A model generated the notes under the pieces. That model did not search any database. It was not told where the DNA came from and was given only the letters and a program-made list of their open reading frames with translations. From Nanobdellota archaeon (GTDB lineage Archaea; Nanobdellota; Nanobdellia; SCGC-AAA011-G17; ARS1403), in contig JAHJRB010000070.1 of the NCBI GenBank assembly GCA_018831025.1, positions 1-29,902 of the forward strand: a DNA stretch of 29,902 nt, given 5' to 3'. This document shows positions 16,469 to 24,767 of the stretch, one piece after another (the first letter of the stretch is position 1; every line of letters begins with the position of its first letter). The position numbers and the translations under genes are program-made.

Positions 16469-16476
16469 TTTATAAA
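16469..16476 (+). promoter_or_regulatory. TATA box for the dehydrogenase gene
   Basis: TTTATAAA centred 30.5 nt upstream of the GTG at 16503. A transcript starting near 16498 would have a leader of only a few bases. Confidence 0.5.
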
Positions 16477-16502
16477 TCGCTTGTTTTGTTGCTTAGATTA
16501 AA

Positions 16503-17738
16503 GTGAAAAGGATTTCTATATTTGGAATTGGAAGAGTTGGGCTTCCCTTAGCTTTAGTTTTTGCAGATAAAGGATGTAAAGTAATTGGTATGGATATAGA
16601 TAAAGAGAAACTAGAAATTATAAAACAAGGAAAAATGCCTTTTTTAGAAAGGGGTGCAGAAGAATTATTAAAAAAACATATTAATAATAATTTTTTAATA
16701 ACTAGTAGTGTTGAAGAAAGTGTTAAAAATTCTGAGTATATTATCTTGACTTTGGGGACACCTGTTGATGAACATATGAATCCTATTTTTTCTCAAATAG
16801 AAGGAGCTATTAATGAAATTTTGCCACATTTGAAGCAAGGTCAGACAATTATTCTTAGGAGCACTGTTTCTCCAGAAACAACAGAATATCTCAAAGGATA
16901 TATAGAGAAAAAAACAGAATTCCATATAGGTAAAAATCTATATCTTGCATTTTGTCCTGAGAGGATTGCTGAAGGATATTCTATAGAAGAAATACCAGAA
17001 ATCCCTCAACTTATTGGGGCTTTGGATAATGAAAGCATAAGAAAAGCCGAAGAATTATTTAAGATAATCACTGAAAAAACTATAAAGTCTGATGCAAGAT
17101 CTGTAGAAATAGCAAAACTTTATTGTAATATGTATAGGTATATAGATTTTGCAATTGCAAATGAATTTATGATGATTGCACAAAGTTTTGATAGGGATAT
17201 TTATGAAATTGTTAATTTAGTAAATAAAGACTATAAAAGAAGTGGACTTAAACAACCTGGTTTAGCTGGGGGTCCTTGTTTATACAAAGATGGATTTTTC
17301 TTAATTAATAAAACCCCTTATAATGAACTTATTTCAACAGCATGGAAGATAAATGAAACTGTTCCAGCATATTTGATAGATAGAATTAGTAAAAAAAGGA
17401 ATATAAAAAATGCAAAAGTAGTAATTTTAGGATTGGCCTTTAAAAAAAATATTGATGATCCTAGAAACTCTTTATCTTACAAGGCTAAAAAAATATTTAA
17501 AAATGAAGGTGCAGAAGTTTACACCCATGACCCTTACATAGAGCCAGAAGATCTTGATAAAAAACTGAAAGATGCAGACATAGTTATGTTAACTACAAAC
17601 CATGATTACTACAAAAGAGAATTGGATTTAGACAAAATAAAAGCATTAGCAAAAGAAGATTGTATTATTTGCGACATATGGAATATTTTTGGAGAAGGTA
17701 TCTTATTTAGAATTAAAAAAATCAAGGAGGTCTTATAA
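16503..17738 (+). CDS. UDP/GDP-sugar 6-dehydrogenase
   Basis: A 411-residue NAD-dependent enzyme that oxidises C6 of a nucleotide sugar to the uronic acid in two steps. The Rossmann motif is GIGRVGLPLA (residues ~8-17), followed by LGTPVDE, RSTVSPETTE and FCPERIAEG. AKLYCNMYRYIDFAIANE carries the catalytic Lys and Asn, and the nucleophile Cys259 sits in LAGGPCLYKD. The C-terminal domain has VVILGLAFKKNIDDPRNS. Length and domains are complete. Motifs fit the UDP-GlcNAc/ManNAc/glucose and GDP-mannose dehydrogenase superfamily without choosing among them. The start is GTG; the frame upstream hits TAG at 16494-16496. It is the first gene of a unit with an epimerase and a GT4. Confidence 0.9.
   Translation: MKRISIFGIGRVGLPLALVFADKGCKVIGMDIDKEKLEIIKQGKMPFLERGAEELLKKHINNNFLITSSVEESVKNSEYIILTLGTPVDEHMNPIFSQIEGAINEILPHLKQGQTIILRSTVSPETTEYLKGYIEKKTEFHIGKNLYLAFCPERIAEGYSIEEIPEIPQLIGALDNESIRKAEELFKIITEKTIKSDARSVEIAKLYCNMYRYIDFAIANEFMMIAQSFDRDIYEIVNLVNKDYKRSGLKQPGLAGGPCLYKDGFFLINKTPYNELISTAWKINETVPAYLIDRISKKRNIKNAKVVILGLAFKKNIDDPRNSLSYKAKKIFKNEGAEVYTHDPYIEPEDLDKKLKDADIVMLTTNHDYYKRELDLDKIKALAKEDCIICDIWNIFGEGILFRIKKIKEVL
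17724..17730 (+). promoter_or_regulatory. Strong Shine-Dalgarno that fixes the epimerase start
   Basis: AAGGAGG ends 9 nt before ATG 17740 and lies inside the last codons of the dehydrogenase. It is the only full-strength Shine-Dalgarno noticed in the window and argues against the longer frame beginning at 17689. Confidence 0.7.
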
Positions 17739-17739
17739 A

Positions 17740-18693
17740 ATGAAAGAAAAAATATTGGTTACTGGCGGATGTGGATTTATAGGTAGTGAAGTAATCAAAA
17801 AACTCCTTGAAAAAGGATATGAAGTAACTGTAGCGGATAATTTAAGTAAACCAGAAAGTTCTATAAAAGAAGGTTATAAATTTGTTAAAATTGATCTAAC
17901 TGATAAACAAAAAACTGAAGAGCTCTTCAAAGGTTTTGATATTTGTGTTAATTTAGCAGCTAAAATCGGGGGAATTGGATATTTTCATAAATATCCTGCG
18001 TGGATTTTAAGTGAGAATAATAAGATATACTCAAGTACTTTTGAAGCGGCTGTAAAAAATAAAATTAGTAGAATAGTATATATTTCCTCTTCAATGGTAT
18101 TTGAAAATATAAGTATATTTCCAAGTAAAGAAAAACATATTACAAAGATTCCTCCACCTTCTTCTGCTTATGGTTTCTCAAAGTTGATAGGAGAATGGTA
18201 TTGTAAGGCGTTTAAAGACCAGCATGGGTTAAATTATTCAATTTGCAGACCATTTAACGCCTATGGAATTAATGAAGCTCCTGGGGAAGAAATAGGTTAT
18301 GCTCACGTAATCCCTGACTTAGTCAAAAAAATGATATCTGGACAATATCCTTTAGAAATGTTAGGAGATGGGGAACAAACAAGATGCTTTACTTATGTAG
18401 GTGATTTAGCAGAAGGAATTGTTAAAGTAATGGAAAGCGAAAAAGCTGTAAACGAAGACTTCAACATTAGCAGCCCAGAAGAAACAAAAATGATAGATCT
18501 TGCAAAGAAATTATGGAATATTTGTGAGATGGAAAAACCATTTGAAGTCAAATTCGTTTCTGGATTTAAACATGATGTGAAAAAAAGAATCCCCGATACA
18601 TCAAAGATAAAAGAATTGATTGGTTGGGAAGCCAAAACAAAATTAGATGATGGTTTAAAAGAAGTGGTAGATTGGTTAAAAACAAAAATTTAG
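17740..18693 (+). CDS. NAD-dependent nucleotide-sugar epimerase/reductase (extended SDR)
   Basis: A 317-residue extended short-chain dehydrogenase. The cofactor motif is VTGGCGFIG (residues ~6-14). NLAAKIGGIGYF is followed by ISSSMVFE, with catalytic Tyr144 and Lys148 in AYGFSK, then CRPFNAYG. The GGIGYF segment resembles GDP-mannose 3,5-epimerase and GDP-fucose synthase relatives more than GalE, but that is judged by eye. It follows the sugar dehydrogenase by one base and probably modifies the same nucleotide-sugar pool, possibly a uronic acid. The start is set by a strong Shine-Dalgarno and places the Rossmann strand at the N-terminus, as in the family. 4,6-dehydratase activity is an alternative. 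Confidence 0.85.
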   Translation: MKEKILVTGGCGFIGSEVIKKLLEKGYEVTVADNLSKPESSIKEGYKFVKIDLTDKQKTEELFKGFDICVNLAAKIGGIGYFHKYPAWILSENNKIYSSTFEAAVKNKISRIVYISSSMVFENISIFPSKEKHITKIPPPSSAYGFSKLIGEWYCKAFKDQHGLNYSICRPFNAYGINEAPGEEIGYAHVIPDLVKKMISGQYPLEMLGDGEQTRCFTYVGDLAEGIVKVMESEKAVNEDFNISSPEETKMIDLAKKLWNICEMEKPFEVKFVSGFKHDVKKRIPDTSKIKELIGWEAKTKLDDGLKEVVDWLKTKI

Positions 18694-18702
18694 GAAAAAT
18701 AA

Positions 18703-19875
18703 ATGAAATTAACTTTTTTAACACTTGCGGGTATAGAGAATTCTACTACTAAAAGAGTTTTTTACATAGCAAAAGAATTAAAAAAAAGAGGGCATGAAAT
18801 TAATTTTCTTTCTTTGAATTGGGTTGCTAAAAAAGGAAGTGCTGGGAAAGGAAATGAGTTAATTGAGGGAATTAAGGTAAAAGAAATTAAGATAAAAGAT
18901 AGTCTCTTTAGTATTTTTTTAGTAGGTCCTTTAAGGTTATTTCCTAAATTAAATGGAGATTTAATTGTTTTAAGTAAGCCATTACTTCCACATACAATTC
19001 CTTTTTTACTAGCAAATTTTTTTAAAAGGAAAAAATATGTATTAGATACAGATGACTGGGAAGGGGTCGGTGGTGGAGCGAGTTACAGCCATTTTGGATG
19101 GTTGAAACGTTCTATGATAACTCTTTTTGAAGAATATATCATGAATAAAGCTGATGGTGTTATTGCAGTTAGTAGGGTTTTAGAAAGAAGATCGATGGAT
19201 GCTGGAGCTAAAAAAGTTGCTTATATTCCTAATGTTTCTGATGTAGGGGATTTTGATGTTAAAGAAGAAGAAAAGGAGAAATTAAAAAAAGAGTTTGGAA
19301 TAAATAATGAAAAAATATTTTTATCTAGTGGATCGCATAGTGCAGACATGGTTGTAGATGGAATTAAATTTTTTATTGAAGGGTTTGGAAAAGCTAAGGG
19401 AAATTTTAAAATTATTATAACCGGACAAGGTAAATATACTGAGAATCTCAAACAATTATGTAACAAATTAGGATTGAAAGATAAAGTCATTTTTACTGGT
19501 TTTGTAGATGATAAAAAGTTTAGTGCTTGTGTGATTATATCTCATGTTGCTATAATCCCCCATGCCACAAAATATCCCTACACATTATATGCACTAAGCA
19601 GCAGTCCAAGGAAGATGTATGAAGCTATGGCAAGTGGTTTAGCGGTCCTAGGTTGTCCTGTTGGAGAAGTAAAAGAAACTTTAGGAGGAAGTGATAATTT
19701 TTTAGTTCCAGAGGGAGATGTTGATGCTTTAGCTAAGAAAATTGATGAGATTATAAAAATGGACAATAATAAATTAAAAGCCATTGGTTTGAAGAACAAA
19801 GAAAAAATAAATGAGTTTTATAATTTTAAAGTACAAGGAGAAAATGTGGAAAGATTTCTTAGAACGATTTTATAA
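18703..19875 (+). CDS. GT4-family glycosyltransferase
   Basis: A 390-residue GT-B fold enzyme. The N-terminal domain begins KLTFLTLAGIENSTTKR with AKELKKRGHEINFLS, then VLDTDDWEGVGGG. The C-terminal domain has FLSSGSHSADM, IIITGQGKYTENL and VIFTGFVDDKKF. The donor site reads SSSPRKMYEAMASGLAVLG, the RxxPxKxxEYMA-like form of GT4 in which Lys and the second Glu are kept. It follows the epimerase by 9 nt with a weak GGA upstream and may use the modified sugar made by the two genes before it (inference). Its 3' end overlaps the FkbM gene on the other strand by 6 nt. Confidence 0.83.
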   Translation: MKLTFLTLAGIENSTTKRVFYIAKELKKRGHEINFLSLNWVAKKGSAGKGNELIEGIKVKEIKIKDSLFSIFLVGPLRLFPKLNGDLIVLSKPLLPHTIPFLLANFFKRKKYVLDTDDWEGVGGGASYSHFGWLKRSMITLFEEYIMNKADGVIAVSRVLERRSMDAGAKKVAYIPNVSDVGDFDVKEEEKEKLKKEFGINNEKIFLSSGSHSADMVVDGIKFFIEGFGKAKGNFKIIITGQGKYTENLKQLCNKLGLKDKVIFTGFVDDKKFSACVIISHVAIIPHATKYPYTLYALSSSPRKMYEAMASGLAVLGCPVGEVKETLGGSDNFLVPEGDVDALAKKIDEIIKMDNNKLKAIGLKNKEKINEFYNFKVQGENVERFLRTIL

Positions 19876-20571
19876 ATGTGCAAAGGTGTCTCCATATTTA
19901 ACAATTAATTTATAACCTTCTTTTTTTAACAATTCATTGCAAGAATTTTTATCTAAATTTGATAGATGCAAATGTTCATACAATATCATTCTTGGTTTTA
20001 TTTCATTGAAATTAATCGTTTTTATTATTTCGAGATCATATCCTTCTGCATCTATATGCAGTAAATCAATTTTTTTAACATTATTTTTTTTAATCAAGCT
20101 TTGGAAAGTCAGACATTTTATTTTTTCTTTAATGAAATATTTATCAAAATTAGGGATTTCATCTCTATGTTTAAGTATAATGTTTTTGTTGAATGAACCT
20201 ATCTGATCATACCAATCGGGATTGTTTGGTTCGTTGTTTTCTTTAATTCTAAAAAAATCTTTATAACCCTCTTTATTGGCTATTGCAACATTTTCAAAAG
20301 TTAAATTGTTATAATTTTTATAAGTGGATTTTAATTTCTTGAATAAATGTGGAACTGGTTCAATAAGAATCCCTCTCCATTTATACTTTGTTATGAATTT
20401 ATGAAGGGGGTCAGAGGTTTTTCCATCATTTGAGCCTATTTGAATAAAAAAGAAATCGTGAATCACTTTAGAATTCATTAAAATAAAATTTTGTATTCTA
20501 AATTCATTTAATTTTAATATTACTGCCTTTGAGTCTGTTAAAGCTTTTTTTATTTTTGATATAATAGTCAT
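19870..20571 (-). CDS. FkbM-family SAM-dependent methyltransferase
   Basis: A 233-residue class I methyltransferase. FFIQIGSNDGKTSDPL (residues ~41-56) is the SAM-binding loop, GILIEPVPHLF is the acidic ribose-binding region, ENVAIANKEG follows, and DLLHIDAEGYDLEII (near residue 170) is the FkbM signature. Family members O-methylate sugars or related hydroxyls, so capping or decorating a surface glycan is the likely role here. It is a single-gene unit with a TATA box 25.5 nt upstream. The N-terminal ~40 residues are basic and probably precede the catalytic fold. Confidence 0.85.
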   Translation of the reverse strand: MTIISKIKKALTDSKAVILKLNEFRIQNFILMNSKVIHDFFFIQIGSNDGKTSDPLHKFITKYKWRGILIEPVPHLFKKLKSTYKNYNNLTFENVAIANKEGYKDFFRIKENNEPNNPDWYDQIGSFNKNIILKHRDEIPNFDKYFIKEKIKCLTFQSLIKKNNVKKIDLLHIDAEGYDLEIIKTINFNEIKPRMILYEHLHLSNLDKNSCNELLKKEGYKLIVKYGDTFAHL

Positions 20572-20593
20572 GTTTTAAGGTATAATACGAAGT

Positions 20594-20599
20594 TTTAAA
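20594..20599 (-). promoter_or_regulatory. TATA box for the leaderless FkbM gene
   Basis: TTTAAA centred 25.5 nt upstream of ATG 20571, with an A-rich stretch upstream of it (20604-20610 read in reverse). Confidence 0.55.
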
Positions 20600-20603
20600 T
20601 AAC

Positions 20604-20610
20604 TTTTTAA
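20604..20610 (+). promoter_or_regulatory. Possible TATA box for the gene at 20643
   Basis: TTTTTAA centred 36 nt upstream of the ATG, which would give a leader of about 10 nt. It is weaker than the other boxes. The AT-rich stretch 20613-20628 is an alternative. Confidence 0.3.
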
Positions 20611-20642
20611 GGTAATAATTTTAGATAAAAAGTATTTTTAAA

Positions 20643-21692
20643 ATGAAAATTAAAATCTATACAGATTGTCCTGTTAAATTGTATTATCAAGGAGTTTATT
20701 CTATAGAAGAGGATATTGAATTAGTTGGAACGAGATTTTTATATTATTCTATGATAAAACTAAATAATAGGTTTAAATTTTTAAGAAAATTGACTAGAAG
20801 AGGGGAGATTAAAAATGAGCCAGTTTCTGGCATATGGAGAAGTTTTAGTGCCCCTTTTAGATTGCTGTTTTGCAAAAACATTGTTCTACCAGTTACTGCT
20901 TGTAGGAATATAGTTTATTACCTGTTATTATTAAAATTATTAAGAAAAAATTTGATATTTCATAGTGCATGGCCTTATCATGGGGAAAAATACATCGAAG
21001 AGCCAAAGTTATGGAATAAATTTTTTTGGAAATTGTTTTTTAGAAACATTAAGGCTATCGGTAATACTAGAAAAGCTACGGAAGGTTTGAGATCTGTGGG
21101 TGCTAGAGCTTATTATATCCCCCACTCTGTTGAAACTTCAATCTTTAAACCTAAAGAAAAAGACAACAAGAAGCCGGTTGTACTTTATGTTGGAAGATTA
21201 AATGAAGCTAAAGGGATTAAATCTATATTAAAACTAGCAGATAAATTCAATAAAGAAGCAAAATTTGTTTTTGTTGGTTCTGGGCCTTTAGAAAATGAAG
21301 TTAGGAATAATAAAAATGTAGAATTTTTAGGGGAAATTAATGACAGAAAAGAATTAGCTGAGGTTTATAGAAATTCTGATATTTTTATTTTAAACTCCTA
21401 TAAAACCCCTGAATGGGAAGAGATATTTGGGCGGGTATTAATTGAAGCAATGAGTTCTGGTTTGGCTGTAATTTCAACTGATTGTATTGGTCCTAAAGAA
21501 ATAATTAGAGATGGAGAGAATGGATTTCTTATTGAACAAAAAAATGATAGACAGTTATTAGAGAAATTTAATATTCTATTGAAAGATAAAAAATTAAGGG
21601 AAAAAATGGGAAAAAATGCTAGAGAAGATGCTTTAGAAAAATACGATATTAAGAAAATTTCTGAAAAATGGCTCGAGGTAATAAAGAAATGA
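20643..21692 (+). CDS. GT4-family glycosyltransferase
   Basis: A 349-residue GT-B enzyme with a complete C-terminal donor domain: VLYVGRLNEAKGIKSIL (near residue 180), FVFVGSGPLENEV, VEFLGEINDRKEL, and EWEEIFGRVLIEAMSSGLAVI, which contains the EX7E motif. The N-terminal acceptor domain has IPHSVETSIFKP at the hinge. Expected role: transfer of a sugar from a nucleotide donor to a lipid-linked glycan in the cytoplasm with retained anomeric configuration. It is the first gene of a three-gene unit and overlaps the methyltransferase by 4 nt (ATGA). Confidence 0.87.
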   Translation: MKIKIYTDCPVKLYYQGVYSIEEDIELVGTRFLYYSMIKLNNRFKFLRKLTRRGEIKNEPVSGIWRSFSAPFRLLFCKNIVLPVTACRNIVYYLLLLKLLRKNLIFHSAWPYHGEKYIEEPKLWNKFFWKLFFRNIKAIGNTRKATEGLRSVGARAYYIPHSVETSIFKPKEKDNKKPVVLYVGRLNEAKGIKSILKLADKFNKEAKFVFVGSGPLENEVRNNKNVEFLGEINDRKELAEVYRNSDIFILNSYKTPEWEEIFGRVLIEAMSSGLAVISTDCIGPKEIIRDGENGFLIEQKNDRQLLEKFNILLKDKKLREKMGKNAREDALEKYDIKKISEKWLEVIKK

Positions 21693-22396
21693 AAATAAAT
21701 AAAATTCCTCCTTTGGAGAGGATAACCCCAGGTACTGAAGAATGGAAACTTGAAAAAGATTTATGTTTAGCAAAATATATTTGTGTTAAAAATTTTATAA
21801 AGGGTGATGTCTTAGAAGTTGGATGTGGATATGGTTATGGCAGTTCTTTTATTGCAGATAACTGTAATTCTGTTATAGCAATTGATAAAAATAAAGAAGG
21901 CATTAATAGTGCAAGGAAAAGGTATGGAAAACCGAATCTTACATTTGTAATTTCTGATTTTTTTAAATTTGAACACGACAAAAAATTTGATACAATCATT
22001 GCTATGGAATTAATAGAACACTTAGATAATTATGAGGAATTTATTGAACTTTGTAAAGATATGTTGAAGAAAAATGGAAAATTGATATTATCTACTCCCA
22101 ATAAATTATTAGAAAGTGAAATGGAGAATGAATTTCATAAACATGAATTTTATCCTGATGAACTAAAAACACTTTTAGAGAGATATTTTAACAAAGTAAC
22201 TCTCTTTTCATTTAGATTTAAGGAGGAAAATAAAATATTTCTTCCAGAGAGTGTGAAAGTATTTTTAAGGAAACATTTTATGGGTGTTGTAAATTATTTT
22301 AGACGTTTACGCTCTAGTGCTAATAATTTTTATATGGAAGAAAACGATAAATTAGAAAATGATAGGGGAATTATTGCTATATCCAAAGATGATTAA
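21689..22396 (+). CDS. Class I SAM-dependent methyltransferase
   Basis: A 235-residue protein of the Methyltransf_11/23 type. Motif I is VLEVGCGYGYGSSF near residue 45, an acidic VIAIDKNKEG follows, then FDTIIAMELIEHLDNYEEF and GKLILSTPN. It may methylate a hydroxyl, amino or carboxyl group on the glycan; proteins of this kind are common in surface polysaccharide loci. ATG 21689 forms an ATGA overlap with the GT4 stop. ATG 21668 would add seven residues and lies deep in the previous gene, so it is less likely. The next gene begins 3 nt after the stop. Confidence 0.83.
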   Translation: MKINKIPPLERITPGTEEWKLEKDLCLAKYICVKNFIKGDVLEVGCGYGYGSSFIADNCNSVIAIDKNKEGINSARKRYGKPNLTFVISDFFKFEHDKKFDTIIAMELIEHLDNYEEFIELCKDMLKKNGKLILSTPNKLLESEMENEFHKHEFYPDELKTLLERYFNKVTLFSFRFKEENKIFLPESVKVFLRKHFMGVVNYFRRLRSSANNFYMEENDKLENDRGIIAISKDD

Positions 22397-22399
22397 AAA

Positions 22400-23320
22400 A
22401 TGAAAATAAGTGTTGTTGTTGCTACTTACAATAGAAAAGAACTATTAAAGAAAATGATAGATTCTTTGTTAAATCAGAATTATGATAATTATGAAGTTAT
22501 TATTGTTGATGATGGTAGTAGTGATGGAACTAAAGAGATGTTAGAAAAAATTAAAGATGAAAAATTTAAATTTATAACCCAACAGAACTTATATCCTGCT
22601 ATTGCAAGGAATAATGGTGTGAAGATTTCTAATGGAGAAGTTATTGCATTTACAGATGATGATTGTGTTGCAGATAGAAATTGGTTAAAAGAAATTAAAA
22701 ATTGTTTTGGGGAAAATACAGACATTATTGCTGTTGAAGGGAAAACAACTAGTTTTGACACAACCCCATTTACCAAACAAGTTATTAATGAAAAAGGACA
22801 AAGATATGCTACATGCAATATGGCAGTTTATAAAAAAACATTCTTAGAAATAAATGGTTTTGATGAAGATTACCCTTTTGGGACTTTAGAAGATCAAGAT
22901 TTGGCTGCGAGGATTCTAAGAAAAGGAAAAATCAAATTTTGTGAGGGGGCAGTTATAATTCATCCCCCTATTGGTGACAAGATTGTTGAAAATAAAGATA
23001 TACTATTAAGACCAATTAAAACATATAAAAATATTATAGACAAATTTTATAAGATTCATAGGGGCGACTTTTTATCACATTTAAGATTATACAAAAAATG
23101 TCCTGAATATTACAAAACCCATTTGGGGAGGAATCCTTTTATTTCTTTTATGAAGATTACGTTTTGGCAACCCTTATATGGATTAAATTTTTATAAAAAA
23201 TATTTTTTAGAGAATCCAAGTAAAATAATTCCTTATTTATTTAATAAATTTGCAGTTTCTTCTATGACTTGGGCTTGTTTTTTTAAGTATAAGTTTTTAA
23301 AATCTTGGAAGAAAAGTTAA
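22400..23320 (+). CDS. Family 2 glycosyltransferase
   Basis: A 306-residue GT2 enzyme. It shows VVVATYNRKELLKKM, VIIVDDGSSDGTKEML (residues ~33-48), PAIARNNGV, FTDDDCVAD as the metal-binding motif near residue 90, and FGTLEDQDLAARIL with the likely catalytic Asp. There is no convincing C-terminal membrane anchor, though the tail is aromatic and basic and may lie at the membrane. It probably adds a sugar with inversion of configuration. It follows the methyltransferase by 3 nt. Its last 38 nt overlap the convergent radical SAM gene, the longest convergent overlap in the window. Confidence 0.85.
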   Translation: MKISVVVATYNRKELLKKMIDSLLNQNYDNYEVIIVDDGSSDGTKEMLEKIKDEKFKFITQQNLYPAIARNNGVKISNGEVIAFTDDDCVADRNWLKEIKNCFGENTDIIAVEGKTTSFDTTPFTKQVINEKGQRYATCNMAVYKKTFLEINGFDEDYPFGTLEDQDLAARILRKGKIKFCEGAVIIHPPIGDKIVENKDILLRPIKTYKNIIDKFYKIHRGDFLSHLRLYKKCPEYYKTHLGRNPFISFMKITFWQPLYGLNFYKKYFLENPSKIIPYLFNKFAVSSMTWACFFKYKFLKSWKKS

Positions 23321-24764
23321 ATACTTTCTTTGTAATTTTTTTAGAAGTTTCTATTGGATGTAAGAAATAACCTTTCTTTCTCTTCATATCATTTCTTTTG
23401 CTCATTCTTTTTGATCTTTTTCTAATTTCTTCTAATAATTCTTTTTTATCTTCTTTGGTTAGATTTTCACTTAATCCCATATCTGAAGAATAAACAAAAT
23501 ATCTAGACCAATCCTTAATTTTTGGTAATAAGTTTCTTTCTTTGGCTATTTCATACAATTCTGTTCCTACAAATGGTGTTGCTAAACTCCACCTGAAAAT
23601 ATCTGGTTTTATTTCATCACACAATCTTATCGTATCCCATACTTGTTTTTTTGTTTCTGTTGGAAATCCCATCATAAAGTAACCTACAGATTCTAGTTTT
23701 GCTTTTTTGGTTAATTTGAATGCTGTTCTTACTTTATCTAAGTTTATACCTTTTTTAATTACTTTAAGAATTTCCTTACTTCCACTTTCTATTCCAAAAC
23801 ATACTTGGAAACATCCTGCTTTTTTCATTAATTTTAGTAAAGGTAAATCTATAGAGTCTACTCTTGTATCGCACCCCCATTTTATGTTTAATTTTTCATG
23901 GATTAACATATTACAAAATTCTGTTGTTCTTTTATTGTCTAATGTAAAAGTATCATCATTAAACCTAAATATTGTTGTTCCGTATTTTTTGTGAGTATTT
24001 TTTACTTCATCAAATATGTTTTTTGGAGTTCTAAATCTTACTTTCCTTCCCCATAACCGTTTAGATGCACAAAAAGTACAATCATAAGGACAACCTCTTG
24101 AAGAAATTATACTTCCAAAAGAATTTGGGTGAAATTCTTCCCATTTGTAAAACAAATCCCATTCTGGAGATGGAAGGGAATTAATGTCTTCCACTCTTAA
24201 TTCTGGAAGATTTTCTATTATTTTTTTATTAACCTTGTAAGTTATTCCTTTGACATTTTTTAGGGGTTTTTTCTTTTCTAAAGATTCAATTAAATTGTAA
24301 AAGGATACTTCCCCCTCCCCTCTAACAACAATATCAAATTCTTCTTCTTTTACAGTTTCTTCAGGCAAACTAGTTGGATGGATTCCTCCCACTACAATTT
24401 TTATTTTTGGATTAATTTCTTTTAATTTTTTGGCGATTTTTTTAGCAATTCCATACTTTGCTGTTATGATTGTAATTCCAACAACGTCTGGCTTAAATTC
24501 TTCCATAACTCTCCCTAGTTCTTCTAATGTTTTGTTAATGTAAGGGTTATTGTCTGACTCTATGTTAGAAACATAATGCTCGTAATCTATCAATAAATCT
24601 CCGTGAGTTGTTTCAGACTTAAGAATGAAGTCTCCATTATAAATTAAACATTCATGCCCTTTATTTTTTAAATAAGATCCCAAATAAGCTAAACCAACTG
24701 AAGAAATGTAATTACTTTGTTTTTGTAAGGAATACCAACAGGGATCTATTAGTAAAACTTTCAT
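23283..24764 (-). CDS. B12-binding radical SAM protein
   Basis: A 493-residue protein. The N-terminal cobalamin-binding domain includes VGGIHPTSLP and VVRGEGEVSFYNL. The radical SAM motif CPYDCTFC is near residues 223-230, and FRFNDDTFTL, GIESGSKEIL, GFPTETKKQV and FVGTELYEIA follow. The last ~60 residues are strongly basic (KRSKRMSKR region). Its SSRGCPYDC segment matches that of the protein at 28414-29871, suggesting a closer pair among the four. Substrate unknown; methylation or carbon-carbon chemistry is possible. It starts 3 nt after the stop of the flippase gene and lacks a Shine-Dalgarno, so it is probably cotranscribed with the flippase. Confidence 0.88.
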   Translation of the reverse strand: MKVLLIDPCWYSLQKQSNYISSVGLAYLGSYLKNKGHECLIYNGDFILKSETTHGDLLIDYEHYVSNIESDNNPYINKTLEELGRVMEEFKPDVVGITIITAKYGIAKKIAKKLKEINPKIKIVVGGIHPTSLPEETVKEEEFDIVVRGEGEVSFYNLIESLEKKKPLKNVKGITYKVNKKIIENLPELRVEDINSLPSPEWDLFYKWEEFHPNSFGSIISSRGCPYDCTFCASKRLWGRKVRFRTPKNIFDEVKNTHKKYGTTIFRFNDDTFTLDNKRTTEFCNMLIHEKLNIKWGCDTRVDSIDLPLLKLMKKAGCFQVCFGIESGSKEILKVIKKGINLDKVRTAFKLTKKAKLESVGYFMMGFPTETKKQVWDTIRLCDEIKPDIFRWSLATPFVGTELYEIAKERNLLPKIKDWSRYFVYSSDMGLSENLTKEDKKELLEEIRKRSKRMSKRNDMKRKKGYFLHPIETSKKITKKVFNFSSKILKTYT

Positions 24765-24767
24765 ATT

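Noticed and set aside
17689..17739. Longer N-terminus for the epimerase
   Set aside because: It would add a basic stretch before the Rossmann strand and overlap the dehydrogenase, while a strong Shine-Dalgarno points to ATG 17740.
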